Below are positions 29,001 through 37,993 of a stretch of 64,000 nt of DNA, piece by piece. How positions within the stretch are numbered: position 1 is the first letter of the stretch; every line of letters starts with the position of its first letter. The stretch spans positions 868,001 through 932,000 of the forward strand of contig NZ_JADDXR010000002.1 of the NCBI RefSeq assembly GCF_015330125.1. Direction: 5' to 3'. Both the position numbers and the translations under genes were made by a program. Source of the stretch: Zobellia nedashkovskayae (GTDB lineage Bacteria; Bacteroidota; Bacteroidia; Flavobacteriales; Flavobacteriaceae). Under the pieces are notes generated by a model. The model was not told the origin of the DNA. It saw only the letters and a program-made list of their open reading frames with translations, and did no database searches.

Positions 29001-29194
29001 AAAAATTGCCTTTAGATGCAATCACGATTAACCTATATGCTAACAACTTATGGTTAATCTATTCAGAAATAGATGGTATTGACCCTTCTGAAATTGAGGC
29101 TTACAATAGTACTGATGACGATATTCGTTGGACAGAAAATGCACAAGACCCCAACCAAAGAACATTTGGCCTAGGTGTTAAACTCTCTTTCTAA
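26072..29194 (+). CDS. SusC/RagA-type TonB-dependent outer-membrane transporter
   Basis: A 1040-aa outer-membrane protein. A signal peptide ends near YNATAQT, followed by the carboxypeptidase-regulatory-like domain (NTITGTVSDHNSLPLPGVNI), a TonB-box-like segment (ALDEVVVTALGIKREKK), a plug domain (GALYVVDGIKVN, LKGIAGTALYGPEARNGAVI) and a beta-barrel ending in aromatic GLGVKLSF. It imports an oligosaccharide or other large nutrient, powered by TonB. Susd follows 28 bases downstream. The substrate cannot be assigned: the nearby trehalase is on the other strand, and the galactan genes end 4.5 kb upstream with core genes between. The length is normal for the family. Confidence 0.95.
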   Translation: MMKKQKLLFALFSLLVMYNATAQTNTITGTVSDHNSLPLPGVNILVQGTTTGTQTDFDGNYTIEASEGQSLLFTYMGQRDKVITVESGQIINVMMEEDAQALDEVVVTALGIKREKKSLGFSQQSIAGEDIVMGKETDISQGLAGKIAGVQLVGSPSSTYEASNIRLRGEVGALYVVDGIKVNSSSDINMEDVANISVLKGIAGTALYGPEARNGAVIITTKTAKSGETKVTLDVATSVSNLYLLPEYQNEYGGGYTQSFSELNGQNIPNYSADESWGPKLDGTLVRHWDSWVPGTSEFGKLRAWSPTTSDVRDFYKTGVTKNITIGFLKGGENYDIKTTINNLNTTLINPNNDRKQTTISMKGNYNVTDKLKFKGVFNYQYRSTFNNPETRGYAGNFNEWWQRQLNIDRLRDYEQNGQIVSWNMRSYDNPTPLYWDSPYFEVYENINNETKNAIYGSIGLEYDINDNLKALVDLRRTFDLTNFDDKRAWGGLSVPWFQELTEQNSFTEAYAQLSYNKNFGDIDVVSSVGGQTNQRKYKWLRAETVGGLQIPGYYSINTSVDTPDYDRDTEEQKLNSLFASASVGYKSMLYLDGSFRRDWGSTATADDNKLNTYGLTGSFIFSQLLNPGGFVSFGKLRAGIGQAPSFPDVYQLQSSYSISNPYGSSVALSVPETLANPLLTGGVREEKEIGMELKFLQNRFGIDFTYFTRNDENLPTDLTLTGATGYAETVGNGSIIETKGWELALNLAPIRTDNFNWDINFNISNFDKKVIKINDIVSSVQVAEGRTAYLVHDANDDWGNIYGYNVVTNDAGVPLINSNGLRVYSDNFEKVGNVQADFNGGLINYFRYKNFNLGISIDFQGGGEYYSVTRQLLAYSGLGDFTVGDNSLGNPLRDPVLDVSGNEVNQVLASNVGTGSGGVLVEGVDEATGNPVSYYTSSYSYFKSMNRKAGEWIYDASYVKLRQLSLGYSIPKKTIEKLPLDAITINLYANNLWLIYSEIDGIDPSEIEAYNSTDDDIRWTENAQDPNQRTFGLGVKLSF

Positions 29195-29222
29195 CTTCTC
29201 GTGAAACAAAACAACAAATATT

Positions 29223-30680
29223 ATGAAAACATATTCTAAAATTATTCAACCTATCCTTTTATCCCTAGTATTTCTAGGGTGTGAAAATGTGGATTTTGGA
29301 GACACCAATTCAGACCCAGACGTTACCACAACGGTAGTCAGCAGCGGCTTACTAACTTTTGCAGAGCGCTACATAGGCGATGTTGTAACAGACGAAATGG
29401 GAGACCTATATACCCAACATATATCACAGATCACCTATACAGATGGCTCCAGATATACAGATTTAAGTGCAGACTCCGATTACTTATATCAAAACCCATT
29501 AATCAATTTAAAAACGATAATTGATTTTAACTCAGATGAGCAATATTCGCTTGAACAATCTGCTTACGGGTCCAACGCCAACCAAATTGCGGTAGCTAAA
29601 ATTCTCATGGCCTACTATTACCAATTCATGACCGATCGGTGGGGAATGATGCCTTATACCGAAGCGCTTCAGGGAACTGAAAACACCTATCCTGTTTTTG
29701 ATACTCAAGAAGCAATCTACGATGGGCTTTTTACCGATATTGATGATGCATTGGCTCTTATAGATGATGGAGCAGGACCAACTGGAGATATTCTTTTTGG
29801 AGGAGATATGGAGCGTTGGAAAAAATTTGCCAATACACTTAAATTGGTCATGGCCTTAAGACTATCTAACATCTATCCAGACCCTTCTGGTTATGCGGCC
29901 ACAAAATTCAATGAGGCCGTCTCAGGTGCTATAAGCTCGCATGATGAAACTATTTATTATCCCTTCCTTTCGGACGACAATAATGACAACCCTTGGCAAG
30001 ATAATTTTCAAACTCGTGAAGATTACGCTGTAAGCGATGTATTGATTGATAGATTAATTGATGACAACGACTCTAGAATTGCAGTTTATGCGGAGTTCAC
30101 GAGAACATCCGTCTCTTTAGGGTCCCCTGAATATTTGGGTATGCCCTACGGTATTCCTAATTCTGAATGGTTGGCTGCAGACGTTTCTTTTATCTCTAGC
30201 GACGTTATTTATGAAAGTACTGCCCCAGGAATAATTTACAGCTATTCTCAAATTGCTTTTTCTTTGGCAGAAGCGGTACAACTTGGCTGGACAGGTGGTG
30301 ACTCAAGTACTTATTTCGAAGAAGGAATAGAAGCTTCATTTGATTTATGGGACGCAGAAGATGCCGATACATATATTGCAGCAAATCCTTTGAGTACCGA
30401 CCCTGAAACCGCAATGCAACAAATAGCTGAAGAAAAATGGAAAGCTCTTTACCTTCAAGGTTGGGAATCCTGGAGTGAGTGGAGAAGACTTGGCTATCCA
30501 GAACTTGAACCTGCAACGCTTCCCTTAAATGGAGATGACATTCCGGTTAGACAAGGCTACGACGTTGACTACCCAACAAATAATGCTGAAAATTACAAAG
30601 CGGCAGTAAGTGCTCAAGGGCCAGACAATCTAAATACAAATCTATGGTGGGACGTACCGCACCCTATAACTAAAAAATGA
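29223..30680 (+). CDS. SusD/RagB-like outer-membrane lipoprotein (SusD_2 type)
   Basis: A 485-aa lipoprotein with lipobox LVFLGCEN (Cys20). The body has SusD-like tetratricopeptide-type helices and family blocks such as MAYYYQFMTDRWGMMPYTEA, RWKKFANTLKLVMALRLS, ASFDLWDAEDA and EEKWKALYLQGWESWSEWRR, close to the end as usual. It is the surface lid that binds the ligand and hands it to the SusC barrel encoded 28 bases upstream. A strong terminator follows 29 bases after the stop, so susC and susD form a two-gene unit and the downstream isomerase has its own control. Confidence 0.94.
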   Translation: MKTYSKIIQPILLSLVFLGCENVDFGDTNSDPDVTTTVVSSGLLTFAERYIGDVVTDEMGDLYTQHISQITYTDGSRYTDLSADSDYLYQNPLINLKTIIDFNSDEQYSLEQSAYGSNANQIAVAKILMAYYYQFMTDRWGMMPYTEALQGTENTYPVFDTQEAIYDGLFTDIDDALALIDDGAGPTGDILFGGDMERWKKFANTLKLVMALRLSNIYPDPSGYAATKFNEAVSGAISSHDETIYYPFLSDDNNDNPWQDNFQTREDYAVSDVLIDRLIDDNDSRIAVYAEFTRTSVSLGSPEYLGMPYGIPNSEWLAADVSFISSDVIYESTAPGIIYSYSQIAFSLAEAVQLGWTGGDSSTYFEEGIEASFDLWDAEDADTYIAANPLSTDPETAMQQIAEEKWKALYLQGWESWSEWRRLGYPELEPATLPLNGDDIPVRQGYDVDYPTNNAENYKAAVSAQGPDNLNTNLWWDVPHPITKK

Positions 30681-30708
30681 TACTTTAGATTTCGATAATA
30701 ATATCAAG

Positions 30709-30739
30709 GCCATGTTCTTTTTAGGACATGGCTTTTTTT
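30709..30739 (+). terminator. Rho-independent terminator after susD
   Basis: GCCATGT at 30709-30715 pairs with ACATGGC at 30726-30732, followed by seven T residues. Confidence 0.85.
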
Positions 30740-30861
30740 CATTGAACATACCAAGGGTAATTCAGCAACCTTCATGTATCAAAAGACTAACAATATTTCG
30801 CAATGCAATATTTTGTAATTATATGCACAAAACTTGTCTTAAGAGTTGAAAATAGTTAATT

Positions 30862-30889
30862 TTCTAGAGATTTTTTCTATCTCTAGAAT
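30862..30889 (+). promoter_or_regulatory. Perfect 9-bp inverted repeat upstream of the isomerase gene
   Basis: TTCTAGAGA (30862-30870) and TCTCTAGAA (30880-30888) are perfect inverted copies with a 9-base spacer. The right part, TTTTTTCTATCTCTAGAAT at 30871-30889, is nearly identical to the element upstream of susC. It ends 32 bases before the start codon, where an operator would be expected. A DNA-binding dimer site is the inference; the sequence alone does not identify the protein. Confidence 0.5.
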
Positions 30890-30921
30890 ACAATTACAAC
30901 TTAAACTAAAGACCTATTTAA

Positions 30922-31965
30922 ATGCAGAACGATTCAAAGGCCGGAAGGCGTAAATTTTTGAAAAACACCCTAACGGTAGCAGCAGGCTCAACTCTGATTA
31001 CCCCGTCTCTTTTTGGAGCTCCATCCATCTTAAAACATTATAACAAACCGAACTCTAAATTTAATGGAGTACAAATAGGCGTTATCACCTATTCCTTTAG
31101 AAGCATGGAGGACCAAAGTGCAGAAGCTACATTACAATATATTTTAGATTGCGGTATAAATGCCATTGAACTAATAGGTGACCCAGCAGAGACTTTTGCA
31201 GGAAGACCGGAAAACAAGTTGAATAGAACTGTGTTTTCTGGATTGATGAAGAAGAAACGAAGTGGAAGCATTACAAATGACGAAGCTAAAGAACTTGCAG
31301 AAATACAAGCGGAACAAGCCGCATATAACGCACAAGTTACCGAGTGGCGAAAAACTGCGGACATGAAAAGGTTTGAGAAATTCCGTAAAATGTATAATGA
31401 TGCAGGTGTAGAAATATATGCCTTTAAGCCTAGAAATACATTTGGCAAGGATAATTCTGATGCAGATATTGATTGGGGAATGAAAACGGCAAAAGTTTTA
31501 GGAGCTAGTCACGTTACCGTAGAACATCCAAGCGATGATGCTACAACACTTAGGCTAGGAAATTTTGCCAAAAAACACGGTATCTATGTTGGCTATCATG
31601 GTCATGAACAACAAACTCCTACCTTATGGGATACCGCCTTAGAGCAATCAAAATACAATGCCTTAAATTTAGATTTAGGTCATTTTGTAGCTGCAGGAAA
31701 CGCAGCTCCTTTAGATATTATAAAAAGTAAGCATGAGCACATTAAAAGTATGCATCTTAAAGACAGACAAACTCCTGAACATGGTAAGGGCAATTTAGTT
31801 TGGGGAAGTGGAGATACTCCGTTGCCAGCTGCTTTGCAATTAATACGTGATAACAAATATAATTTTCCGGGTACAGTAGAACTTGAGTACGATATACCAG
31901 AAGGTTCAAATGCCGTAGCAGAAGTTCAAAAGTGCTTGGCTTTCTGCGAGAATGCACTAAAATAA
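30922..31965 (+). CDS. Sugar phosphate isomerase/epimerase-like TIM-barrel protein with Tat-type signal
   Basis: A 347-aa protein of the AP_endonuc_2/xylose isomerase-like TIM-barrel family. A twin-arginine-type leader is present (GRRKFLKNTLTVAAGS), so export is likely. Barrel motifs: IGVITYSFRSM, CGINAIELIGDPAETF, VTVEHPSDD, GYHGHEQQ (metal-binding region), LNLDLGHFVAAG, IKSMHLKDR and FPGTVELEYDIPEGS, with the expected Glu/His/Asp metal ligands. Exported members of this family in Bacteroidota are usually annotated only as isomerase/epimerase; substrate unknown. It has its own inverted-repeat element shared with susC, so it may act on the sugar imported by the adjacent SusCD pair (inference). 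Confidence 0.85.
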   Translation: MQNDSKAGRRKFLKNTLTVAAGSTLITPSLFGAPSILKHYNKPNSKFNGVQIGVITYSFRSMEDQSAEATLQYILDCGINAIELIGDPAETFAGRPENKLNRTVFSGLMKKKRSGSITNDEAKELAEIQAEQAAYNAQVTEWRKTADMKRFEKFRKMYNDAGVEIYAFKPRNTFGKDNSDADIDWGMKTAKVLGASHVTVEHPSDDATTLRLGNFAKKHGIYVGYHGHEQQTPTLWDTALEQSKYNALNLDLGHFVAAGNAAPLDIIKSKHEHIKSMHLKDRQTPEHGKGNLVWGSGDTPLPAALQLIRDNKYNFPGTVELEYDIPEGSNAVAEVQKCLAFCENALK

Positions 31966-32009
31966 ATTGGAATAAAATTAGGGGTAAGCCAGACTAAACC
32001 AAGTTTGGT

Positions 32010-32540
32010 TTATCCTAAATATAAGTCTACAAGACCCTCTGGAGTACTAACGTGAACTACCATATTATCGCGGTCAACTTTCTTCACGATTTCATCTATA
32101 ATTGGTACCAAGATTTCTTTCCCGTCTTTTTCTATTTCAAAAATAGCTTGAGAGGTTGTATCGTTTACTCCGGTTACTTTGCCAATATTGCCATGAGTAT
32201 CATCTATCACATCAAACCCAATAACCTCGTGAAAGTAAAACTTATCACCTTCTAATTTAGGCAAAGCTGTCAAGGGCAAATAAAGTAAGTGACCCATAAT
32301 ACGGTCAGCAGCTGCTTCATCTTTCACCTCTTCGAAATCTATTCTTAAAAGTGCTGATTTATGCAGGCGACATCTATCAATAAAAAATGGAACCAGTACA
32401 TTGCCTTTCATCAAGACAAATACTGATTCCATATTTTCATAGATTTCAGGTTCATCGGCATCTAGTTTAACTAGTACCTCACCCTTAAAACTATATTTAG
32501 AAACGATCTTACCGAGGTAGAAACAATCTTCCTTACGCAT
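32010..32540 (-). CDS. rimM: 16S rRNA processing protein RimM
   Basis: A 176-aa RimM homologue with the N-terminal beta-barrel (CFYLGKIVSKYSFKGEVLVK) and C-terminal PRC-barrel (FYFHEVIGFDVIDDTHGNIG, EILVPIIDEIV). RimM binds ribosomal protein uS19 and helps mature the 30S head. It lies 16 bases downstream of rpsP on the same strand, the usual pairing in bacteria. Start ATG at 32540. Confidence 0.95.
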   Translation of the reverse strand: MRKEDCFYLGKIVSKYSFKGEVLVKLDADEPEIYENMESVFVLMKGNVLVPFFIDRCRLHKSALLRIDFEEVKDEAAADRIMGHLLYLPLTALPKLEGDKFYFHEVIGFDVIDDTHGNIGKVTGVNDTTSQAIFEIEKDGKEILVPIIDEIVKKVDRDNMVVHVSTPEGLVDLYLG

Positions 32541-32556
32541 TCGCTTCTAAATTTAT

Positions 32557-33108
32557 TTATTCTTCTTCTTTAGAAGCTTCTGCCTCTACAGATGGAGCCT
32601 CTTCAGTTGCTGCAACTTCTGCCTCTGCTTCTTCACCTTCCGGTGCTTCTGGCAATGCGGCTTCAGCAGCTGCTTGTGCTCTCTTTTCGTTTACTTCTTT
32701 TTCAGCTTTCAAAGCTTCTGCTTTAGCATCAGCTTTCGCTTGGTCTAAACCACCAACTTTAGAAGCAATCTTACCTTCTTTTTCTTCTAACCAAGCAGTG
32801 AATTTTTCTTCAGCTTGCTCTTCGGTTAATGCACCTTTACGAACACCACCTAGTAAGTGATGCTTTAAAAGCACACCTCTATAAGAAAGAATTGCCTTAG
32901 CTGTATCAGTTGGTTGTGCACCGTTTTGTAACCACTTTACTGCGTCATCTATTTTTAATTCAATAGTAGCAGGGTTAGTGTTTGGGTTATAAATACCCAA
33001 TTTTTCTAAGAATTTACCATCTCTTTTAGCTCTTGCATCTGCAGCAACTATCCAATAAAATGGTTTTCCTTTTTTACCGTGTCTTTGTAATCTAATTTTA
33101 ACTGGCAT
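32557..33108 (-). CDS. rpsP: 30S ribosomal protein bS16 with long acidic C-terminal tail
   Basis: The first about 80 residues are standard bS16 ([39 protein letters not shown]). The remaining roughly 100 residues are an Ala/Glu/Lys-rich, low-complexity extension ending in acidic repeats ([20 protein letters not shown]), giving 183 aa against about 82 in E. coli. Extended S16 is common in Bacteroidota (family knowledge). rimM follows after 16 bases. A TATATTTG -7 box lies about 70 bases upstream. Confidence 0.97.
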   Translation of the reverse strand: MPVKIRLQRHGKKGKPFYWIVAADARAKRDGKFLEKLGIYNPNTNPATIELKIDDAVKWLQNGAQPTDTAKAILSYRGVLLKHHLLGGVRKGALTEEQAEEKFTAWLEEKEGKIASKVGGLDQAKADAKAEALKAEKEVNEKRAQAAAEAALPEAPEGEEAEAEVAATEEAPSVEAEASKEEE

Positions 33109-33414
33109 ATCACATTAATTTGTAGGGTGCCCGACCCTTGTTATTAATTCTTTTTAAAATCTTCCCTTTAAAAGGGGTGCAAATATAGAATTTCTTTTTG
33201 AGGTAATCCTACTTGTTTTAAATAAAATATGACCCGCTTCCATTTTTTTTCAAAGATAAGCGCAATTGAACATAACCTACACGCAATGAACTGTTTGTTC
33301 ACAAATAATCTACCTCTATATCATTCGTTAATAACTCTTAACAACTCATTGACTTTATAAGTGTTCTTTTTGTTTAATTTTATAGTCTCTTTTCGAGCTC
33401 AAACACAAACCTCT
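33109..33414. other. Divergent gap between rpsP and dnaE
   Basis: Apart from the rpsP -7 box there is a GC-rich patch just upstream of rpsP (CACCCCTTTTAAAGGG on the minus strand) that could form a leader hairpin. No clear dnaE promoter was recognised. Confidence 0.4.
33180..33187 (-). promoter_or_regulatory. -7 box for rpsP-rimM
   Basis: The minus strand reads TATATTTG, a perfect TAnnTTTG, about 70 bases before the rpsP start. No -33 TTTG at the usual spacing. Confidence 0.45.
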
Positions 33415-36400
33415 ATGTACCTTATTTTTGATACGGAAACCACCGGTCTTCCAAAAAACTGGAACGCCCCTTATACCGACACTGATAACTGGCCACGCTG
33501 TATACAGATAGCTTGGCAGTTGCATGACGATATGGGCCGATGTATTGAACATGAAGATTACCTAGTGCGTCCGGACGGCTTTAACATCCCTTATGATGCC
33601 GAGCAAATTCATGGCATTTCTACGGAATTAGCTGAACAGAAAGGCATTTCACTATCTGAGGTTTTAGAGAAATTTAACATAGCCATGTCAAAAACAAAAT
33701 TTGTCGTTGGGCAAAATGTTGGTTTTGACTTAAACATTATGGGTGCGGAATTTCACCGTATGGGTGTAGAGAATCCGTTGCAAGAACTTCCTGTTTTAGA
33801 TACTTGTACTGAGCAAACGGCAAAATTATGTCAAATACCTGGCGGACGTGGTGGCAAATTCAAGCTTCCTACACTAACGGAATTGCATCAATTTTTATTT
33901 GGCAAGCCTTTTGGCGAAGCTCACAATGCCACTGCCGATGTTGAAGCAACTACACGTTGCTTTCTAGAGCTCATCCGCAAGCAGCAATATACCGCTGAGC
34001 AATTAGATGTTAAACCCGATTATTTCAAGAATTTCTCGGAAGCTAATCCGCAAGAGATTCAGCTCATCGGTCTTAAACATATCAACCTAAAAAAAGCATC
34101 GAAAAAAATAGCCGATGCGCTTTGGGATAAAGATACGGGTGGAATTTCCCAAGAAGAAATTAAAGAAAACTTAGCTACACTAGAGTCCGCTAGTTTTTCT
34201 CATTTACACAATCATACTCAGTTTTCTATACTTCAGTCCACGATAAGCGTACCTAATTTAGTAGCTGCTGCCGCTAAGGCAAAAATGCCTGCCGTGGCCA
34301 TGACAGATCACGCGAATATGATGGGAGCCTTCCATTTTGTAAATGGTGTTCTTAATCATAACAAAGGCGTGGTTTCTCGTAACAAAGAAAACTTAAAGCG
34401 TTATGAGGCTACCCAAAACGGAACTCTTGAAGAAGGGCAAGAGCCTTTAGATGTATTACCGGAACCGGAATTGGAAATTACCCCTATTATTGGTTGCGAG
34501 TTTCAAGTTTGTGAAGACCACACCAATAAATCGCAAAAAGATAACGGGTATCAAATTGTTATGCTTGCAAAAAGCAAAAAAGGATACCTGAATCTGGCGA
34601 AAATGTCTTCTATTGCCTTCGTAAGTGGAAAATACTACGTACCGCGGATTGATAAAAAAGTCATAGAGCAGTACAAAGAGGATGTCATGGTCCTTACTGG
34701 AAACCTATATGGTGAGGTACCAAGCAAAGTATTAAATATTGGTGAGCATCAAGCAGAAGAGGCTTTAATCTGGTGGAAAGAAACCTTTGGTGACGATTTA
34801 TACATAGAAATCATGCGCCACGGTCAAGAAGATGAAGACCGGGTAAACCAAGTATTGATTCAATTTGCCAAAAAACATAATGTAAAACTAGTAGCCACCA
34901 ACAACAATTACTACGCAGAAAAAGAAAATGCACATGCGCATGATATTCTTTTGTGTGTTAAAGATGGTGAAAAACAAGCTACACCAATTGGTCGTGGTCG
35001 CGGGTATAGATACGGATTGCCTAACCAAGAATACTACTTCAAGTCTTCGGACCAGATGAAGGAGCTATTCAAGGACATTCCAGAAGCAATCATCAATATT
35101 CAAGAAATTGTAGACAAAGTTGAAACGTTTACACTAGCCCGAGATGTATTATTACCTGCTTTTGATATTCCAGAGGAATTTCAATTTGAAGAAGATAAAC
35201 TAGACAATGGCAAGCGTGGTGAAAACAAATTTTTACGCCACATTACCTACGAAGGTGCCAAAAAAAGATATGGTGAAATAACACCCGAAATTGATGAGCG
35301 ATTAGACTTTGAGCTTAAAGTAATTGAAAAAACCGGTTACCCTGGTTATTTCTTGATTGTGGAAGATTTCATTAGGGCCGCAAGAGCAATGGATGTTTCC
35401 GTAGGTCCTGGGCGTGGATCTGCAGCAGGTTCTGCTGTTGCTTACTGTTTATGGATTACCAATTTAGACCCAATTAAGTACGATCTGCTTTTTGAGCGTT
35501 TCTTGAATCCGGATCGTGTGTCTATGCCCGATATTGATATTGACTTTGATGACGAAGGGCGTGGTCGTGTTATGGACTATGTAATCGACAAATATGGTTC
35601 AAATCAAGTAGCACAGATTATCACTTATGGTACCATGGCTGCTAAATCTGCCATTAGAGATACGGCTCGTGCGTTAGATTTGCCTTTGCAAGATTCAGAT
35701 CGCATGGCGAAGCTAATACCCGATATGTCTAAGCTGAAAAAGATAATTGGGGTCGATGAAAAAATCTTAAGAGCGAAATTTAGGGCAGAAGATTTAGTGA
35801 AGATTAATGAACTTTTGGCAATTTCTGAGGGCGATGGTCCTGAAGCAGAAACATTGAATCAAGCTTATATTCTTGAAGGGTCTGTTCGTAATACAGGAAT
35901 ACACGCTTGTGGAGTTATTATTACACCTGATGATATTACGAAGTTCGTTCCGGTAGCTTTGGCCAAAGATTCTGAAATGTATTGTACCCAATTTGATAAC
36001 TCGGTCGTAGAAGATGCCGGTTTATTAAAAATGGATTTCTTGGGATTAAAGACGCTAACCTTAATTAAGGATACCGTTAAAATCGTAAAAGCCAAACACG
36101 GAGTTGAGTTAGACCCAGAGAATTTTCCGTTAGATGATATAAAAACATACGAGCTCTTTCAAAGAGGAGAAACTGTTGGCGTGTTCCAATATGAATCTCC
36201 TGGAATGCAGAAACACATGAGGGCGTTAAAACCTACCGTTTTTGCAGATTTAATCGCCATGAACGCCTTGTATCGTCCTGGTCCGATGGAATACATACCA
36301 AGTTTCATTGCTCGTAAACATGGTACTGAAGAAATTGTTTATGACCTTGAAGCCTGTGAAGAATATTTAGCAGAAACCTATGGTATTACCGTATACCAAG

Positions 36401-37854
36401 AGCAAGTGATGCTACTATCGCAAAAATTGGCCGACTTTACAAAAGGTGAAGCCGATGTCTTGCGTAAGGCGATGGGTAAAAAACAAAAGCACGTACTAGA
36501 TAAAATGAAGCCAAAGTTCATTGAACAAGCTTCTGCCAAAGGACATGCCGTTGATAAATTAGAGAAAATTTGGAAGGATTGGGAAGCATTTGCGGCCTAT
36601 GCCTTTAACAAATCCCACTCCACCTGCTACGCTTGGATCGCATACCAAACCGCATATTGCAAGGCCCACTACCCTGCCGAATATATGGCTGCGGTATTGA
36701 GCAATAATATGAACGACATTAAGCAGGTAACATTCTTCATGGAGGAATGCAAACGTATGGGGCTTGATGTTCTAGGACCAGATGTAAATGAATCCTACTA
36801 CAAATTTGCGGTAAACGATGCCGGTGCTGTTCGTTTTGGAATGGGTGCCGTTAAAGGAGTTGGTCGTGGCGCAGTAGAAACCATAGTTGAACGTAGAAAA
36901 GATGAAGACGGTCCGTTTAAGTCTGTTTTTGATTTCGCAAAGCGAATAGATTTACGTGCCGCCAATAAAAAAGCATTCGAAAGTTTAGCTGTTGCCGGCG
37001 GGTTCGATTCTTTTGGAGATACCCATAGAGCCCAATATTTTCATGATGAGGGCGATGGAGTCACATTTTTAGAAAAAACAATAAAGTATGGCGCCAAATT
37101 TCAAGAAAGCGAAAACTCTAGTCAAGTGAGCCTTTTTGGCGAGGCTAGTGATGTACAAATACCAGAACCCGTTGTGCCACCTTGCGAGGAATGGGGTACT
37201 ATGGAAAAACTACGTCGTGAAAAAGAAGTGGTAGGTATTTATATTTCTGGCCATCCTTTGGACGATTTTAAAACAGAAGTAAATGCCTTCTGTAATGCTT
37301 CACTTTCCGATTTAAACAATCTTGAAACCGTTGTTAATCGTGAATTAGCCTTTGCCGGAGTTATTACGGATGTACAGCATCGTGTGTCCAAAAACGGAAA
37401 GGGCTGGGCACTTTTCACTGTAGAAGATTATACAGAATCATTTGAATTCAGGATTTTTGGTGAAGAATACCTAAGGTTCCGCCACTTCCTTATGATTAAT
37501 TCATTTGCCTACATTAAAGTTTTTGTCAAAGATGGATGGACGAACAGGGATACCGGCAAAAAAGGAGACCCTCGTATTCAGTTTAATAGTTTTATGTTAC
37601 TTCAAGAGGTAATGGAAACCTATGCCAAAAAACTTACAATCAAACTAAATATTGATGATTTAAAGGAAGAAAATATTCACCAATTAAAAGAAACCATTGT
37701 TTCTCACCAAGGCAACCACCCTCTTAACTTCATAGTATATGAAATGGAAGAAGAGATAAAAGTAAGCCTAACGAGTAGAAAACAAAAGGTTCAGATAAGC
37801 AGCGAGCTATTAGCAACCCTAAAAGAAAACGAGGTACACTATAAACTGAACTAG
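33415..37854 (+). CDS. dnaE: DNA polymerase III alpha subunit with fused N-terminal DEDDh exonuclease
   Basis: A 1479-aa replicative polymerase. The ATG at 33415 is preferred because the protein then begins MYLIFDTETTGLP, the first motif of a DnaQ-like proofreading exonuclease (others: GQNVGFDLNIMGAEF and HNATADVEATT, about residues 1-190). The longer GTG start at 33361 adds only an unconserved tail. The PHP domain follows (HLHNHTQFSI, AMTDHANMM, from about 262), then the polymerase core (GPGRGSAAGSAVAYC; catalytic aspartates in PDIDIDFDDEGRG near 705), and a C-terminal OB fold. QVSLF at about residue 1237 fits the beta-clamp-binding consensus. The proofreading-polymerase fusion is known from Bacteroidota. 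Confidence 0.96.
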   Translation: MYLIFDTETTGLPKNWNAPYTDTDNWPRCIQIAWQLHDDMGRCIEHEDYLVRPDGFNIPYDAEQIHGISTELAEQKGISLSEVLEKFNIAMSKTKFVVGQNVGFDLNIMGAEFHRMGVENPLQELPVLDTCTEQTAKLCQIPGGRGGKFKLPTLTELHQFLFGKPFGEAHNATADVEATTRCFLELIRKQQYTAEQLDVKPDYFKNFSEANPQEIQLIGLKHINLKKASKKIADALWDKDTGGISQEEIKENLATLESASFSHLHNHTQFSILQSTISVPNLVAAAAKAKMPAVAMTDHANMMGAFHFVNGVLNHNKGVVSRNKENLKRYEATQNGTLEEGQEPLDVLPEPELEITPIIGCEFQVCEDHTNKSQKDNGYQIVMLAKSKKGYLNLAKMSSIAFVSGKYYVPRIDKKVIEQYKEDVMVLTGNLYGEVPSKVLNIGEHQAEEALIWWKETFGDDLYIEIMRHGQEDEDRVNQVLIQFAKKHNVKLVATNNNYYAEKENAHAHDILLCVKDGEKQATPIGRGRGYRYGLPNQEYYFKSSDQMKELFKDIPEAIINIQEIVDKVETFTLARDVLLPAFDIPEEFQFEEDKLDNGKRGENKFLRHITYEGAKKRYGEITPEIDERLDFELKVIEKTGYPGYFLIVEDFIRAARAMDVSVGPGRGSAAGSAVAYCLWITNLDPIKYDLLFERFLNPDRVSMPDIDIDFDDEGRGRVMDYVIDKYGSNQVAQIITYGTMAAKSAIRDTARALDLPLQDSDRMAKLIPDMSKLKKIIGVDEKILRAKFRAEDLVKINELLAISEGDGPEAETLNQAYILEGSVRNTGIHACGVIITPDDITKFVPVALAKDSEMYCTQFDNSVVEDAGLLKMDFLGLKTLTLIKDTVKIVKAKHGVELDPENFPLDDIKTYELFQRGETVGVFQYESPGMQKHMRALKPTVFADLIAMNALYRPGPMEYIPSFIARKHGTEEIVYDLEACEEYLAETYGITVYQEQVMLLSQKLADFTKGEADVLRKAMGKKQKHVLDKMKPKFIEQASAKGHAVDKLEKIWKDWEAFAAYAFNKSHSTCYAWIAYQTAYCKAHYPAEYMAAVLSNNMNDIKQVTFFMEECKRMGLDVLGPDVNESYYKFAVNDAGAVRFGMGAVKGVGRGAVETIVERRKDEDGPFKSVFDFAKRIDLRAANKKAFESLAVAGGFDSFGDTHRAQYFHDEGDGVTFLEKTIKYGAKFQESENSSQVSLFGEASDVQIPEPVVPPCEEWGTMEKLRREKEVVGIYISGHPLDDFKTEVNAFCNASLSDLNNLETVVNRELAFAGVITDVQHRVSKNGKGWALFTVEDYTESFEFRIFGEEYLRFRHFLMINSFAYIKVFVKDGWTNRDTGKKGDPRIQFNSFMLLQEVMETYAKKLTIKLNIDDLKEENIHQLKETIVSHQGNHPLNFIVYEMEEEIKVSLTSRKQKVQISSELLATLKENEVHYKLN

Positions 37855-37961
37855 GCTAACCTCTTATATGTCCAATACCAATTTTAACCCTATAAATTAC
37901 ATTGATAGCACAATAGCTAAAAGCAATGTATCGTTAGTAAGGAAACAGGCATATATTTGAC

Positions 37962-37969
37962 TAACTTTG
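37962..37969 (+). promoter_or_regulatory. -7 box upstream of trxA
   Basis: TAACTTTG is a perfect TAnnTTTG, 24 bases before the trxA ATG. A matching -33 TTTG at 19-21 bases is not present. Confidence 0.45.
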
Positions 37970-37993
37970 TACAATATTTAAAAACAGAAAATC

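Noticed and set aside
33361..33414. GTG at 33361 as dnaE start
   Set aside because: The 18 extra residues are unconserved; the exonuclease domain starts properly at the ATG at 33415.
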